A DNA stretch of 64,000 nucleotides from Nocardioides_C sp963700955 (GTDB lineage: Bacteria > Actinomycetota > Actinomycetes > Propionibacteriales > Nocardioidaceae): NCBI GenBank assembly GCA_963700955.1, contig CAVOZH010000009.1, forward strand, positions 248,001 to 312,000, given 5' to 3'. Below the pieces are notes generated by a model. That model was not told where the DNA came from. It saw only the letters and a list, made by a program, of their open reading frames with translations, and did no database searches. The position numbers and the translations under genes are program-made. Numbering within the stretch: the stretch's first letter is position 1; each line of letters begins with the position of its first letter. Below, piece after piece: positions 24,482 through 32,960 of the stretch.

Positions 24482-25591
24482 TCATAACGCCGGGGCGCCC
24501 AGAGGGCCTCTCGACGACGCCGACACGGGGTCGGAGGCCGCCACGTCGTCCATCGACGAGGTGATGTTGCGCAGGTTCAGGATGAGGCCGCCGTACTCCG
24601 GCCAGTGCCGTGAGGACAGGTCCTCGTCGGAGTAGTCGGCGGCCAGGGCGCTCAGCTTCGTCCGCAGCTCGGTCAGCCTGTGGACGTCGCGGTTCTCGAT
24701 CGCCCTGCCGACCTCGTGGAGCAGCCCGGTCCACCGGTCGCGGAAACCAGCGTCCCACGTGTTCGTGGCCGAGATGCTGTGACCGATGGTGCGCGCCATG
24801 CTCCGGATCTCGGCGAGCGCCTGCTCGGTGCGGTCGAGGATCTCGCCGAACGCGCCCGGCTTCCGTACGACCGCGGAGTCCTTTCGTGGGTTGAGCCGGC
24901 CGCTCTCTCGCGCCTGTCGCACCAGCGCCCATGCGGCGTCGACCTCGTCGTCGAGCGTCTGGCTGCGCTGGAGCCAGTCGTCCACGTGCTCCTCGCAGCA
25001 GTCGTCACCGAACTCGTCCGCGATCTGTGCGAGCAGCACCCCGACCCCACGTGCGACCCTCTCGATCGCCCGCGCGGCGGCGAGGTCGCGGAGCGGCGGC
25101 CAGACCAGCGCATTGACCACGAGTGCGACACCGACCCCGATCGCGGTGTCGAACAACCGCCCGATCAACACGTGGTCCTCGTTGCTGGAGCCGGTGGTGA
25201 GCACGAACATGGCCGTGGCCGCGACGGTGGTCGCCTCGTCACGCAGCCACCGCGCCTGGCTGACCAGCAGTGCCACGAGAAGCATCACGCCGAGCGTCAC
25301 GGGGTCGATGCCGAACAGGCTGCCGGTGGCCCAGGCGAGCAGGACACCGAGGACGGCGGCGACGACCTGCCTGCCCCCCTTCCAGAACGAGCTGTACACC
25401 GTCGCGTGGACGACGAGCAGCGCACTCCAGGGCGCGAGGAAGGCCTGTGGCAGGTCGAATATCTCCGAGGCCACCACCCAGGCGACGACCGCGGCCACGA
25501 CGGTCTTGAGCATCTGGAGCCCCTCGGTCCACGCGACCGGGTCGCGCAGCACCTCGGCCGCCCTCGTCGCGAGACGGGCGTACCTTGACAT
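24482..25591 (-). CDS. FUSC/aromatic acid exporter-like membrane protein
   Basis: 369 residues from ATG 25591. The N-terminal half has about six helices (VVAAVVAWVVASEIF, VVAAVLGVLLAWATGSLFGI, LGVMLLVALLVSQ), with the FUSC signature ALVVNALVWPPLRD near 165-180; the C-terminal half is a soluble helical domain. FUSC proteins export aromatic acids or similar compounds. Confidence 0.82.
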   Translation of the reverse strand: MSRYARLATRAAEVLRDPVAWTEGLQMLKTVVAAVVAWVVASEIFDLPQAFLAPWSALLVVHATVYSSFWKGGRQVVAAVLGVLLAWATGSLFGIDPVTLGVMLLVALLVSQARWLRDEATTVAATAMFVLTTGSSNEDHVLIGRLFDTAIGVGVALVVNALVWPPLRDLAAARAIERVARGVGVLLAQIADEFGDDCCEEHVDDWLQRSQTLDDEVDAAWALVRQARESGRLNPRKDSAVVRKPGAFGEILDRTEQALAEIRSMARTIGHSISATNTWDAGFRDRWTGLLHEVGRAIENRDVHRLTELRTKLSALAADYSDEDLSSRHWPEYGGLILNLRNITSSMDDVAASDPVSASSRGPLGAPAL

Positions 25592-25639
25592 CAGTCCCCT
25601 TCCCTCCAGCCAAGTAACTGCCCACGAAGGGTGCGACAA

Positions 25640-25654
25640 AAACCCCAGGGGTTT
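25640..25654. promoter_or_regulatory. Palindrome and possible stress-sigma promoter before the pfpI-like gene
   Basis: AAACCCCAGGGGTTT is a perfect 15-bp palindrome. GTTT at its right end is followed after 15 bases by GGATAA (25670-25675), which resembles SigB/SigF-type promoters (GTTT-N15-GGGTAT). The following gene is a stress-type protein. Confidence 0.35.
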
Positions 25655-25716
25655 AGCCCGCAGGGGCTCGGATAACACCTCGGGGTCCGACGTACGACCA
25701 CTCACGAGGAGGACCC

Positions 25717-26265
25717 ATGACCGAGACGTCGAACCAGCTCAGCGGCAAGCAGGTCGCCTTCCTTGTGGCCTCCGAGGGCATCGAGCAGGTCGAGCTCACC
25801 GAACCGTGGAAGGCGGTCCAGGACGCGGGCGGCACACCGATGCTGGTCTCGCCCAAGGCCGGCAAGGTCCAGGCGTTCCACCACCTGGACAAGGCCGACA
25901 CCTTCGACGTGGACGTCCCCGTGGCGGAGGCCGACCCGGCGTCGTTCGACGCGCTCGTGCTTCCCGGTGGCGTCGCCAACCCGGACGCGCTTCGCACCAA
26001 CCAGGACGCGGTCGGCTTCGTGCGCGCGTTCGTCGGCTCCGGGAAGCCGGTCGCGGCGATCTGCCACGCCCCCTGGACCCTGGTCGAGGCGGGCGTGCTC
26101 GAAGGGCGCACGCTCACGTCGTGGCCGAGCCTGCAGACCGACATCCGCAACGCCGGCGCGACCTGGGTGGACGAGGAGGTCGTCGTGGACGGCAACCTCA
26201 TCTCGAGCCGCAAGCCCGACGACCTGAAGGCCTTCAACGCCAAGCTGGTCGAGGCGCTCTCCTAG
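25717..26265 (+). CDS. DJ-1/PfpI-family protein
   Basis: 182 residues, GAGGAGG just before ATG 25717. The nucleophile elbow AICHAPWTLVEAG (Cys near 111, followed by His) and the ASEGIEQVELTEPW start match PfpI/YhbO-like proteins, reported as stress-protective amidases or deglycases. Its 3' end overlaps the convergent regulator gene by four bases. Confidence 0.9.
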   Translation: MTETSNQLSGKQVAFLVASEGIEQVELTEPWKAVQDAGGTPMLVSPKAGKVQAFHHLDKADTFDVDVPVAEADPASFDALVLPGGVANPDALRTNQDAVGFVRAFVGSGKPVAAICHAPWTLVEAGVLEGRTLTSWPSLQTDIRNAGATWVDEEVVVDGNLISSRKPDDLKAFNAKLVEALS

Positions 26266-26960
26266 CCGCGTCGCCGGACCCTGACGCAGCACCTGTCAGG
26301 GTCCGGCGCCAGCACGGCTTCGAGCGTCCGGCAGCCGAGCTCCTCGACGACGCCGGTGAGAAGGTGAAGGTTCATGCCGCAGACCAGGTCGGTGTGGTCA
26401 CGCGCGAGAGCGTCGAACGGGCAGTTCTCCAGCACGAGCTCCCCGTCCGACGTACCCGGCTCGTAGCCGTGCGCGGCCAGGACACAGGAGAGCTGGTCCG
26501 GCTCGCCGGCCGATCCCTCGAAGGCCGCTTCGCGCTGCGCCTCCCTGACGAGGTCCCGGCCGTGGGACGACGCTGCCTCACCGACGGCGACTTCGAGCTC
26601 GACCCCGTCGCGCATCGAGCGCTCGACGGCGGTCGCGAGGATGTCACCCACCACGTCGTAACGGCGCTCGGGCAAGGACACGCTCACCTGGCGAGCGGCC
26701 CGGCGGTAGAGCTTGGCGGGGCGTCCTGCGCCCGGCCCGGTGCGCCCAGACAGCCGGCGGAACTCGACGTCGAGCAGCCCGACCTCGACCAGGCGGTCGA
26801 GATGGAACTTCACCGAGTGCCTCGGCAGCCCGCAGCCTTCAGCGGCCTCGTCACGGCTGACCGCGTCGGGCTGGGCCACGACGAACTCGTACAACGTCCG
26901 GCGGGCCGGCTCGGCGAGAGCACCGACTCCGGTGACCTGGGCGGCGAAGTCGTCGGCCAC
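26262..26960 (-). CDS. Winged-helix regulator with C-terminal cysteine cluster (SufR-like)
   Basis: 232 residues from GTG 26960 behind GAGGAGGG. The N-terminal ArsR-like winged helix holds VSRDEAAEGCGLPRHSVKFH, then GPGRPAKLYRRA as in SufR/DeoR-like sensors. The C-terminus has NCPFDALARDHTDLVCGMNL ... LGC ... DRCC, with spacings C-X13-C-X15-C-X13-CC, a candidate Fe-S or redox cluster site. It is divergent from folE, and an operator with two inverted arms flanks the folE promoter, so it probably controls folE and itself. Confidence 0.8.
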   Translation of the reverse strand: MADDFAAQVTGVGALAEPARRTLYEFVVAQPDAVSRDEAAEGCGLPRHSVKFHLDRLVEVGLLDVEFRRLSGRTGPGAGRPAKLYRRAARQVSVSLPERRYDVVGDILATAVERSMRDGVELEVAVGEAASSHGRDLVREAQREAAFEGSAGEPDQLSCVLAAHGYEPGTSDGELVLENCPFDALARDHTDLVCGMNLHLLTGVVEELGCRTLEAVLAPDPDRCCVRVRRRG

Positions 26961-26976
26961 GAGCCCTCCTCGAGGG

Positions 26977-27044
26977 ATCTAAGAGATACATGTGTTGACG
27001 AAACCCGGGTGCGGGCCTAACGTCAAACATACTCTCCTTTAGAT
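26977..27044. promoter_or_regulatory. folE promoter flanked by two inverted operator arms
   Basis: TTGACG (26995-27000), a 17-bp spacer and TAACGT (27018-27023) form a good promoter for folE. ATCTAAGAGATACATGT (26977-26993) touches the -35 box, and its near inverted copy ACATACTCTCCTTTAGAT (27027-27044) covers the start of transcription. The arms are 33 bp apart. A divergent TTGACG at 27026-27021 may serve the regulator gene. Confidence 0.7.
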
Positions 27045-27055
27045 GTGAGGCACCC

Positions 27056-27724
27056 ATGACCCAGCCCGTCGCAACCGTCGACGACCAGCCCTTCGACCAC
27101 CGATCCGAACCCGCGACCGCGCTCTCGTCGTGGCGCCCCCGGCTGGTGCACGACCAGCCCCAGGCCGATCTCGTGGCGGCCGAGCGTGCGGTCGCCGACC
27201 TCCTCACCGCTCTCGGGCTGCCGCTGCAGTCCGACGGCATGCTGGAGACCCCGCGCCGGATGGCACAGGCCTTCGCCGAGATGCTGACGGTCCCGACGTT
27301 CGACCTGACGTCGTTTCCCAACACCGAGGACTACGACGAGATGGTCGTCGTGGAGGACATCCCGGTGCGGTCGCTGTGCGAGCACCACATGCTTCCCTTC
27401 GTGGGGGTCGCCCACATCGGCTACCTTCCCGGCGAACGCATCCTGGGGCTGTCGAAGTTCGCGCGAGTCGTGGAGTTCCACGCCCAGCGCCCGCAGACCC
27501 AGGAGCGGCTGACCAAGGAGGTCGCCGAGCAGCTCGACCGGCAGCTGGCGCCGCGTGGCGTCGGCGTGGTGATCGAGGCCGAGCACACCTGTATGAGCCT
27601 TCGTGGCGTGCGGGCCGCAGGCACGCGCACGGTGACCTCGGCGTTGTTCGGGAACCTGCGCGAGGATCCGGCGACCCGCGCCGAGTTCCTCTCCCTCACC
27701 CGGTCGCGCGGGAGCCTGCGATGA
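27056..27724 (+). CDS. folE: GTP cyclohydrolase I FolE
   Basis: 222 residues. The zinc ligands are in SLCEHHMLPFVGVAHIGYLP and EHTCMSLRGV; GLSKFARVVEFHAQRPQTQE is the usual central motif. FolE makes dihydroneopterin triphosphate from GTP. Odd points: it is not next to folate genes but coupled (ATGA overlap) to a FAD reductase and controlled by a Cys-cluster regulator, so it may be a second, condition-specific copy. Confidence 0.94.
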   Translation: MTQPVATVDDQPFDHRSEPATALSSWRPRLVHDQPQADLVAAERAVADLLTALGLPLQSDGMLETPRRMAQAFAEMLTVPTFDLTSFPNTEDYDEMVVVEDIPVRSLCEHHMLPFVGVAHIGYLPGERILGLSKFARVVEFHAQRPQTQERLTKEVAEQLDRQLAPRGVGVVIEAEHTCMSLRGVRAAGTRTVTSALFGNLREDPATRAEFLSLTRSRGSLR

Positions 27725-28965
27725 CCGCCCCGGTCGTCGTCGTCGGGGCCGGGCTGGCCGCGGCCAAGGCCGTCGAGGGCCTGCGAGAGGCAGGCTACGA
27801 GGGGCCGGCGGTGGTGTACGGCGACGAGCCGCACGTGCCCTACGAGCGGCCGCCCCTCTCGAAGTCCTATCTGATGGGTGAGAAGCCCCTGGACACCGCC
27901 TTCGTGCACGACGCCGGCTGGTACGTCGAGCACGGGATCGACCTCCGGCTCGACTCGGGGGTGCAGGAGGTCGACCTCGCTCGCCACAGCGTCAGCTCCG
28001 CCTCGGGCACACAGGAGTTCTCGAAGCTCCTCCTGGCCACGGGCTCCTCACCGCGGCACCTCGACCTCGCGGACCGAAGCGGTGCGCCGGTGACCTACCT
28101 GCGCACCATCGAGGACAGCGACCGGATCAAGGCCACCCTTCACGCGGGGTCGCGGCTCGTCGTCGTCGGGGGCGGCTGGATCGGCCTCGAGGTCGCGGCG
28201 GCAGGTCGCACCGCGGGTGCTCACGTCACCGTCGTCGAGGCGTTCGAGCTGCCCCTGCTGCGGGTCCTCGGCAGTGAGGTGGCGCAGGTGTTCGCGCAGC
28301 TGCATCGCGACCACGACGTCGACCTGCGCCTGAGCGCAGAGCTCACCGGCGTCGAGCGGCAGGGCGACCGGGCCCTGGTGCACCTCCGCGACGGCTCCGC
28401 CCTCGACGCAGACCTGGTCGTCGTCGGGGTCGGGGTGCTCCCGAACATCGGGCTCGGCGAGCGGGCGGGACTGTCGATCGACAACGGGGTCGCGGTGGAC
28501 GAGCACCTGCGCACCTCCCACCCCGACGTGTTCGCCGCCGGTGACGTGGCCGCCGCCTGGCACCCGCTGCTGGGAGCGCGGATCCGCGTGGAGCACTGGG
28601 ACAACGCGATCGGCCAGGGCACCGTCGCCGGCCACAACCTGGCCGGGCGCGACGAGGCCTACGACCGGCTTCCGTACTTCTTCACCGACCAGTACGACCT
28701 CGGCATGGAGTACGTCGGGCATGTCGGTCGGGAGGGGTACGACGACGTCGTCCTGCGCGGCGATCCGCACGGCACCCGGACCTTCACCGCCTTCTGGCTG
28801 CGCGGAGGGACCGTCTTGGCCGGCATGCACGCCAACGACTGGGACGCGACGGAGCCGATCCGGTCGATCGTCGGCAGGCGGGTCGAGCGCGACCGCCTGG
28901 CGCGCGAGGAGGTGCCGCTCGCCGAGGTCGTGGTCAGCGGCGGCGACCGGCGGTTCTCGGAATGA
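27721..28965 (+). CDS. FAD-dependent ferredoxin reductase-type oxidoreductase
   Basis: 414 residues from an ATG overlapping the folE stop. FAD loop VVVVGAGLAAAKAVEGLREA, then YERPPLSKSYLMG, NAD(P)H loop RLVVVGGGWIGLEVAAAGRT, and second FAD motif TSHPDVFAAGDVAA: the rhodocoxin/putidaredoxin reductase (AIF-like) family. It would pass electrons from NAD(P)H to a ferredoxin, but no ferredoxin or P450 gene is adjacent. The last 32 bases overlap the convergent gene. Confidence 0.9.
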   Translation: MTAPVVVVGAGLAAAKAVEGLREAGYEGPAVVYGDEPHVPYERPPLSKSYLMGEKPLDTAFVHDAGWYVEHGIDLRLDSGVQEVDLARHSVSSASGTQEFSKLLLATGSSPRHLDLADRSGAPVTYLRTIEDSDRIKATLHAGSRLVVVGGGWIGLEVAAAGRTAGAHVTVVEAFELPLLRVLGSEVAQVFAQLHRDHDVDLRLSAELTGVERQGDRALVHLRDGSALDADLVVVGVGVLPNIGLGERAGLSIDNGVAVDEHLRTSHPDVFAAGDVAAAWHPLLGARIRVEHWDNAIGQGTVAGHNLAGRDEAYDRLPYFFTDQYDLGMEYVGHVGREGYDDVVLRGDPHGTRTFTAFWLRGGTVLAGMHANDWDATEPIRSIVGRRVERDRLAREEVPLAEVVVSGGDRRFSE

Positions 28966-30046
28966 ACACCGGCTGCCCGCGCTCGCCGACCGCGACGTCG
29001 AGGACGGCGTGGTTGTCCCCCGTGCCGAGGTAGCTCTGGTTGGCGACCAGGATCCGCCTGCCCAGGAACGTGGCGCTCGACGGCGTGTCGAACGGGATCT
29101 CGCTTCCGTTCTCCCCCGTCCCTGGGGTCTTCGGGAAGCGCTCGAGCTCCCTGCCGTCGGCGGCGAGTACGACGATCTGCGCGCTCAGTCCGGCGTTCGC
29201 GAGGTAGATCCGGCCGGATCGGCCGATGCCGAACCCGTCGGGGAGGTCGCCGGGCCGGCTCTCCCACATCAGGCGCATCCCGACCGGGCGGCCGTCGCGG
29301 ATGGGGATCCTGTAGAGCTTGCCGCTGGTGGGGTCGGCCTCGCCGAGTCCCGCGGAGGTCTGCTGAGCCACGAGAAGAGCGCGCCCGCCCGGGGCGAGCA
29401 GCATGCCCGCCGTACCGAACTCGACTCCGTCGAGCCGCCGGTCCGCCAGCCAGACGCGAGGCTTGCCGCCGCCGGGTGGGACCCGCCAGATCACCGCCTG
29501 GCCGTAGTCGGTGACGTAGAGCTCGCCGTGACGGCCCCAGGCCGCGTAGTTGGGGACCGCCGGGTCGTCCACCAGGTTCGGGGAGCACCCGGTCGTGGCG
29601 CTCGCCCCGCAGACCGGCAGGTCGGGGAACGTCGCGTAGCGGGTGAAGCGGCCCGTGCGGGGGTCGAGCATGAGCGCGCGGGAGGTGGACTTCTCCAGGA
29701 GCACGAGCCGGCCTCGTGCGTCGCTGGTCGCGACCTGCACGCCGTGCGGCTCCGAGAGGTCCTGACCGGGAACGGTCCACGAGCGCAGCAGCGTCCCGCG
29801 GGCGGTCCACTCGAACACCCGCGACCTGGTGCCGTCGCCCTGCGGGTTGGTGTAGCTGCCGGCGTACACGCGGCCGTTCGGATGCGCGTAGGCGAAGGCG
29901 GGGTAGCCGGGGTTCGGCACCCGGGCGAACACGCGCGTGTCCCACCGGGGGCGCCCGACCTGGGCGACCGAGCTTGCGGGAACGGGCGCCGCGAGGACCG
30001 ACAGGCCGGCGACTGCCACGACGAGGGCGGCGATCCGGTTCCTCAC
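28934..30046 (-). CDS. Secreted SMP-30/NHL-type beta-propeller protein
   Basis: 370 residues from GTG 30046, which overlaps the amine oxidase stop. A signal peptide (RNRIAALVVAVAGLSVLAAP, cut near AQA/SVA) is followed by propeller repeats: RVYAGSYTNPQGDG, GELYVTDYGQAVIWRV, RIYLANAGLSAQIVVL. The fold resembles SMP-30/gluconolactonase or NHL proteins. Coupling to the exported amine oxidase suggests a joint extracellular function. Confidence 0.75.
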   Translation of the reverse strand: MRNRIAALVVAVAGLSVLAAPVPASSVAQVGRPRWDTRVFARVPNPGYPAFAYAHPNGRVYAGSYTNPQGDGTRSRVFEWTARGTLLRSWTVPGQDLSEPHGVQVATSDARGRLVLLEKSTSRALMLDPRTGRFTRYATFPDLPVCGASATTGCSPNLVDDPAVPNYAAWGRHGELYVTDYGQAVIWRVPPGGGKPRVWLADRRLDGVEFGTAGMLLAPGGRALLVAQQTSAGLGEADPTSGKLYRIPIRDGRPVGMRLMWESRPGDLPDGFGIGRSGRIYLANAGLSAQIVVLAADGRELERFPKTPGTGENGSEIPFDTPSSATFLGRRILVANQSYLGTGDNHAVLDVAVGERGQPVFIPRTAGRRR

Positions 30047-31560
30047 AGTCGCTCCAGCACCTCTCGCGCGGCGCGGTCGCCCGCACGGACCGCTCCGTCC
30101 ATGTAGCCCGACCAGTAGGTCGAGGTTTCGGTCCCGGCCCAGTGCACCCGCCGGAACGGCGTGCGGATCATCGAGCCGAAGGCGGTCGTGGTGCCGGTGC
30201 CCATGAGTGCGACCGGGCCGCCCTTCGTCCAGCGCTCGTGGGTCCAGTCCTGCTCGACGTACTCGATCGGTTCGAGCGCCCGCGGCCCGACCACCTTCGC
30301 GAACCCCTCGAGGACCGCGGTACGACGGGCGGCGAGCGACTGAGCTCCGTAGTGTCCCCACGTCGAGCCGCCGATGAACGCCAGGAGCACGCCGACGCTC
30401 GCATCGGCGGGACTGTTGTCGAAACAGACGCGGACCGCTCCGTTGTCGCAGACCCCCATGCCCGTCAGCCCGTCCTTGCGCCAGAACGGGGTCTTGTAGA
30501 CCGCATCGGCCTTCATCAGCTGGCCCATCGGCATCCGCTGGAGCAGCTGCATCTTCTTGGGCGGCAGGAAGGGGAACCAGTCGATCGCCAACGCTGTTGC
30601 CGGAGGGGTCGCCACGATCACCCGCCCGGCGGTGACCGTGCCGCGGTCACTCGTGACCAGCACCCGGTCCTGGCGCTGCTCGATGCGGCGCACCGCGGCG
30701 TCGAGCGCCACGATGTCGCCGAGGCGCCGGGCGAGTCGTTGGGGGATCAGCCCGGACCCGCCGACGAAGCGGGAGTCCTGCGCGCCGCCGGCGGTGTCGG
30801 AGGAGCGCTCGAAGGACCCGGGGTTGCGCTCGTTGCCCGACGAGGCGATGTACCAGAGCAGGAAGAGCAGGGAGATGTCGCGGCCGTCGGAGCCGAACGT
30901 CGGCTGCAGGTAGGACAGCAGGAGGTTCTGCACGGCGGGGTTCACGCTGTTCCGTGCCACCCAGTCGTGGAAGCTCGTGGCGTCCCACTCCGCCGCCTTC
31001 GGTGCCGCCCACGGAGCATCCACCGGCACGTCCTTGGACATGTCGTCGATGCGGGCGATGAGCTGGGCGGCGTCCGGGAGGATCAGCGGGTCGGGCGGAA
31101 CCGTGCCCTGGTAGCGGGTCGTCCGGTCGCCCGAGACGTAGACGTTGTCGCCGGTGGCGTACTCCTTGAACGTCTTGACGCCGAGCTCCCGGGCGAGCCC
31201 GAGCAGGTGGTCCTGGGTGGGGCCGACGAACGCGCCGCCGGACTCGATCACGGCCCCGTTGTGAAGGGTGTGGTTCAGGATCCGGCCGCCGACCCGGTCG
31301 CGGGCCTCGAGCACGAGCACCGAGCGGCCGGCCCTGGCCACCCGGCGAGCGGCCACCAGACCCGAGAGGCCGCCGCCGACCACGACGACGTCGACGCGCC
31401 GCGGCAGGCTGCCCTGCCGGGTGGCCGCCTCGGCCGGGTGGGCGAGTCCGCCGGCCGTGAGCAGCCCGGCACCCACGGTCATGCCGCCCAGGAGCCCTCG
31501 CCGGCTGACCCCGGTGGTGGCACTCACGTTCGTATCGGTGGTCGAGGTTGTCGAGACCAT
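30043..31560 (-). CDS. Flavin monoamine oxidase, Tat-exported
   Basis: 505 residues from ATG 31560. The Tat signal is SRRGLLGGMTVGAGLLTAGG. Dinucleotide loop VVVVGGGLSGLVAARRVARA, VLEARDRVGGRIL, and the C-terminal FAD part HWAGTETSTYWSGYMDGAVR match flavin-containing amine oxidases (tyramine/putrescine oxidase group). It oxidises amines to aldehydes outside the membrane. Repressed most likely by the divergent TetR through the operator at 31588-31608. It forms an operon with the beta-propeller gene. Confidence 0.9.
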   Translation of the reverse strand: MVSTTSTTDTNVSATTGVSRRGLLGGMTVGAGLLTAGGLAHPAEAATRQGSLPRRVDVVVVGGGLSGLVAARRVARAGRSVLVLEARDRVGGRILNHTLHNGAVIESGGAFVGPTQDHLLGLARELGVKTFKEYATGDNVYVSGDRTTRYQGTVPPDPLILPDAAQLIARIDDMSKDVPVDAPWAAPKAAEWDATSFHDWVARNSVNPAVQNLLLSYLQPTFGSDGRDISLLFLLWYIASSGNERNPGSFERSSDTAGGAQDSRFVGGSGLIPQRLARRLGDIVALDAAVRRIEQRQDRVLVTSDRGTVTAGRVIVATPPATALAIDWFPFLPPKKMQLLQRMPMGQLMKADAVYKTPFWRKDGLTGMGVCDNGAVRVCFDNSPADASVGVLLAFIGGSTWGHYGAQSLAARRTAVLEGFAKVVGPRALEPIEYVEQDWTHERWTKGGPVALMGTGTTTAFGSMIRTPFRRVHWAGTETSTYWSGYMDGAVRAGDRAAREVLERL

Positions 31561-31587
31561 GTCTCCCCAATCGCCAGAGTGTCCGCT

Positions 31588-31608
31588 AACCTGAACACGT
31601 GTCAGGTT
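31588..31608. promoter_or_regulatory. TetR operator between amine oxidase and tetR
   Basis: AACCTGA (31588-31594), seven bases, then TCAGGTT (31602-31608): a perfect inverted repeat centred on ACACGTG. It overlaps the first codon of tetR (GTG 31599) and lies 27 bp before the amine oxidase start, so one bound dimer could block both genes. Confidence 0.75.
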
Positions 31609-32294
31609 CGGGTTCACAGTACCGAAGGGTCCCCGGGACCCCTTCCGACGAGTCCAACGAGCGACCCGCCGGAAAGCGACGGGTCCCCCAGCAGTCGCGC
31701 AGCATCGAGCGGGTCGAGCGCATCCTCGACGTCGCTGCCGAGCTGGTCGTCGCAGAGGGGGTCGACGCGGTGAGCACCAGGGCGGTGGCCGAGCGTGCAG
31801 GGGTGCCGGTGGCCTCGCTGTACCAGTACTTCGCCGACAAGGACCAGATCCTGCTCGCCCTCGTCGAACGCGACATCGCCGAGATGGACGCCCAGGTCGC
31901 GGCGGACCTCGGCAGGCTCGACGTGCTCAGCATCGGATCGGTCGTGGAGACCACGATGCGGGCGTTCGTGAAGGTCTACCTGCGCAGGCCGTCGTTCGTG
32001 GTGATCTGGCTTCGCGGCCGCACGAACGCCGCGATCAGCGAGTACGGACGCGCCCACAACAAGCAGGTCGCGAGCGACCTGTTCCGGTTCGCCCGCGACG
32101 CAGGCCTGGTCCGCTCCGGCACGAGGCTCCTCCACGCCGAGCTCGCAGTGGAGGTGGGCGACCGGGTCTTCCAGCTCGCCTTCGAGACGAAGCTCCGAGG
32201 CGACAAGGTGCTCGTCGCGGAGGGCATCGACCTGGTCCGGAGCTACCTCGAGCGTCACGCCAGCCCGGCGGGGCTCGACGGGGTGCCGGCGTGA
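31599..32294 (+). CDS. TetR-family repressor
   Basis: 231 residues. The TetR DNA-binding domain is clear (RILDVAAELVVAEGVDAVST, RAVAERAGVPVASLYQYFAD). The GTG start lies inside the operator and has no Shine-Dalgarno; TAACCT about 12 bases upstream could be the -10 box of a leaderless mRNA. Divergent from the amine oxidase operon, its presumed target. Confidence 0.88.
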   Translation: MSGSGSQYRRVPGTPSDESNERPAGKRRVPQQSRSIERVERILDVAAELVVAEGVDAVSTRAVAERAGVPVASLYQYFADKDQILLALVERDIAEMDAQVAADLGRLDVLSIGSVVETTMRAFVKVYLRRPSFVVIWLRGRTNAAISEYGRAHNKQVASDLFRFARDAGLVRSGTRLLHAELAVEVGDRVFQLAFETKLRGDKVLVAEGIDLVRSYLERHASPAGLDGVPA

Positions 32295-32321
32295 GCGCGT
32301 TCGGCCGAAGCACGTTCCGCC

Positions 32322-32960
32322 GTGGCCGAGGCGTCGCGAAGGCTTGCGGCCGAGGGCCTTCTGATCGGTACGTCGGGCAACGTCAGCGTGCGGGTCGGGG
32401 ACCACGTCGCCGTCACCGCGACCGGTGCGGACCTGTCCCGGGTCACCCCCGACGAGGTCACGGTCGTGGACCGCGAAGGCGGTCTCGTCGAGGGCACGCT
32501 CGAGCCGACCTCGGAGATCGACCTGCATCTCGGCGTGTACTCACGGCACGACGCCCTGGCCGTCGTACACACCCACGCTCCCGCGGCGACCGCACTGTCG
32601 TGCGTGCTCGAGGAGCTGCCGTGCATCCACTACCAGCAGCTGATGCTCGGGGGCACCGTGCGCGTGGCGCCCTACGCGACGTTCGGCACCCCGGAGCTCG
32701 CGACGTCGGTCGTCGAAGCGCTCGCGGGCAGGCAGGCTGCCCTGATGGCCAACCACGGCTCCGTGACCACGGGGGCGACTCTCGACAAGGCGGTCGAGAA
32801 CGCGCTGCTCCTCGAGTGGATCTGCACGGTCTACCGCAGCGCGAACGCTGTGGGAGCCCCGCGCGTGCTCGACGAGGACCAGCAGGCGGCGGTGGTCACC
32901 GCCGCGATCGAACGAAAGTACGGAACCACCCACGAGGTGGAAGGGAAGGAATACCGGTGA
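32322..32960 (+). CDS. Class II aldolase (fuculose-phosphate aldolase-like)
   Basis: 212 residues from GTG 32322. Class II aldolase/adducin family: GTSGNVSVR near the start, SEIDLHLGVY, and the zinc ligands in VVHTHAPAATAL (His-x-His) and LMANHGSVTTG (His). Coupled to the PfkB kinase by a GTGA overlap, so the pair likely processes a sugar: kinase then aldolase. The first strand is a little short compared with homologues. Confidence 0.88.
   Translation: MAEASRRLAAEGLLIGTSGNVSVRVGDHVAVTATGADLSRVTPDEVTVVDREGGLVEGTLEPTSEIDLHLGVYSRHDALAVVHTHAPAATALSCVLEELPCIHYQQLMLGGTVRVAPYATFGTPELATSVVEALAGRQAALMANHGSVTTGATLDKAVENALLLEWICTVYRSANAVGAPRVLDEDQQAAVVTAAIERKYGTTHEVEGKEYR

Noticed and set aside
29716..31773. 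Long + strand frame opposite the amine oxidase
   Set aside because: Same reason: the minus-strand gene has Tat, FAD and amine oxidase motifs, and the + frame has none.
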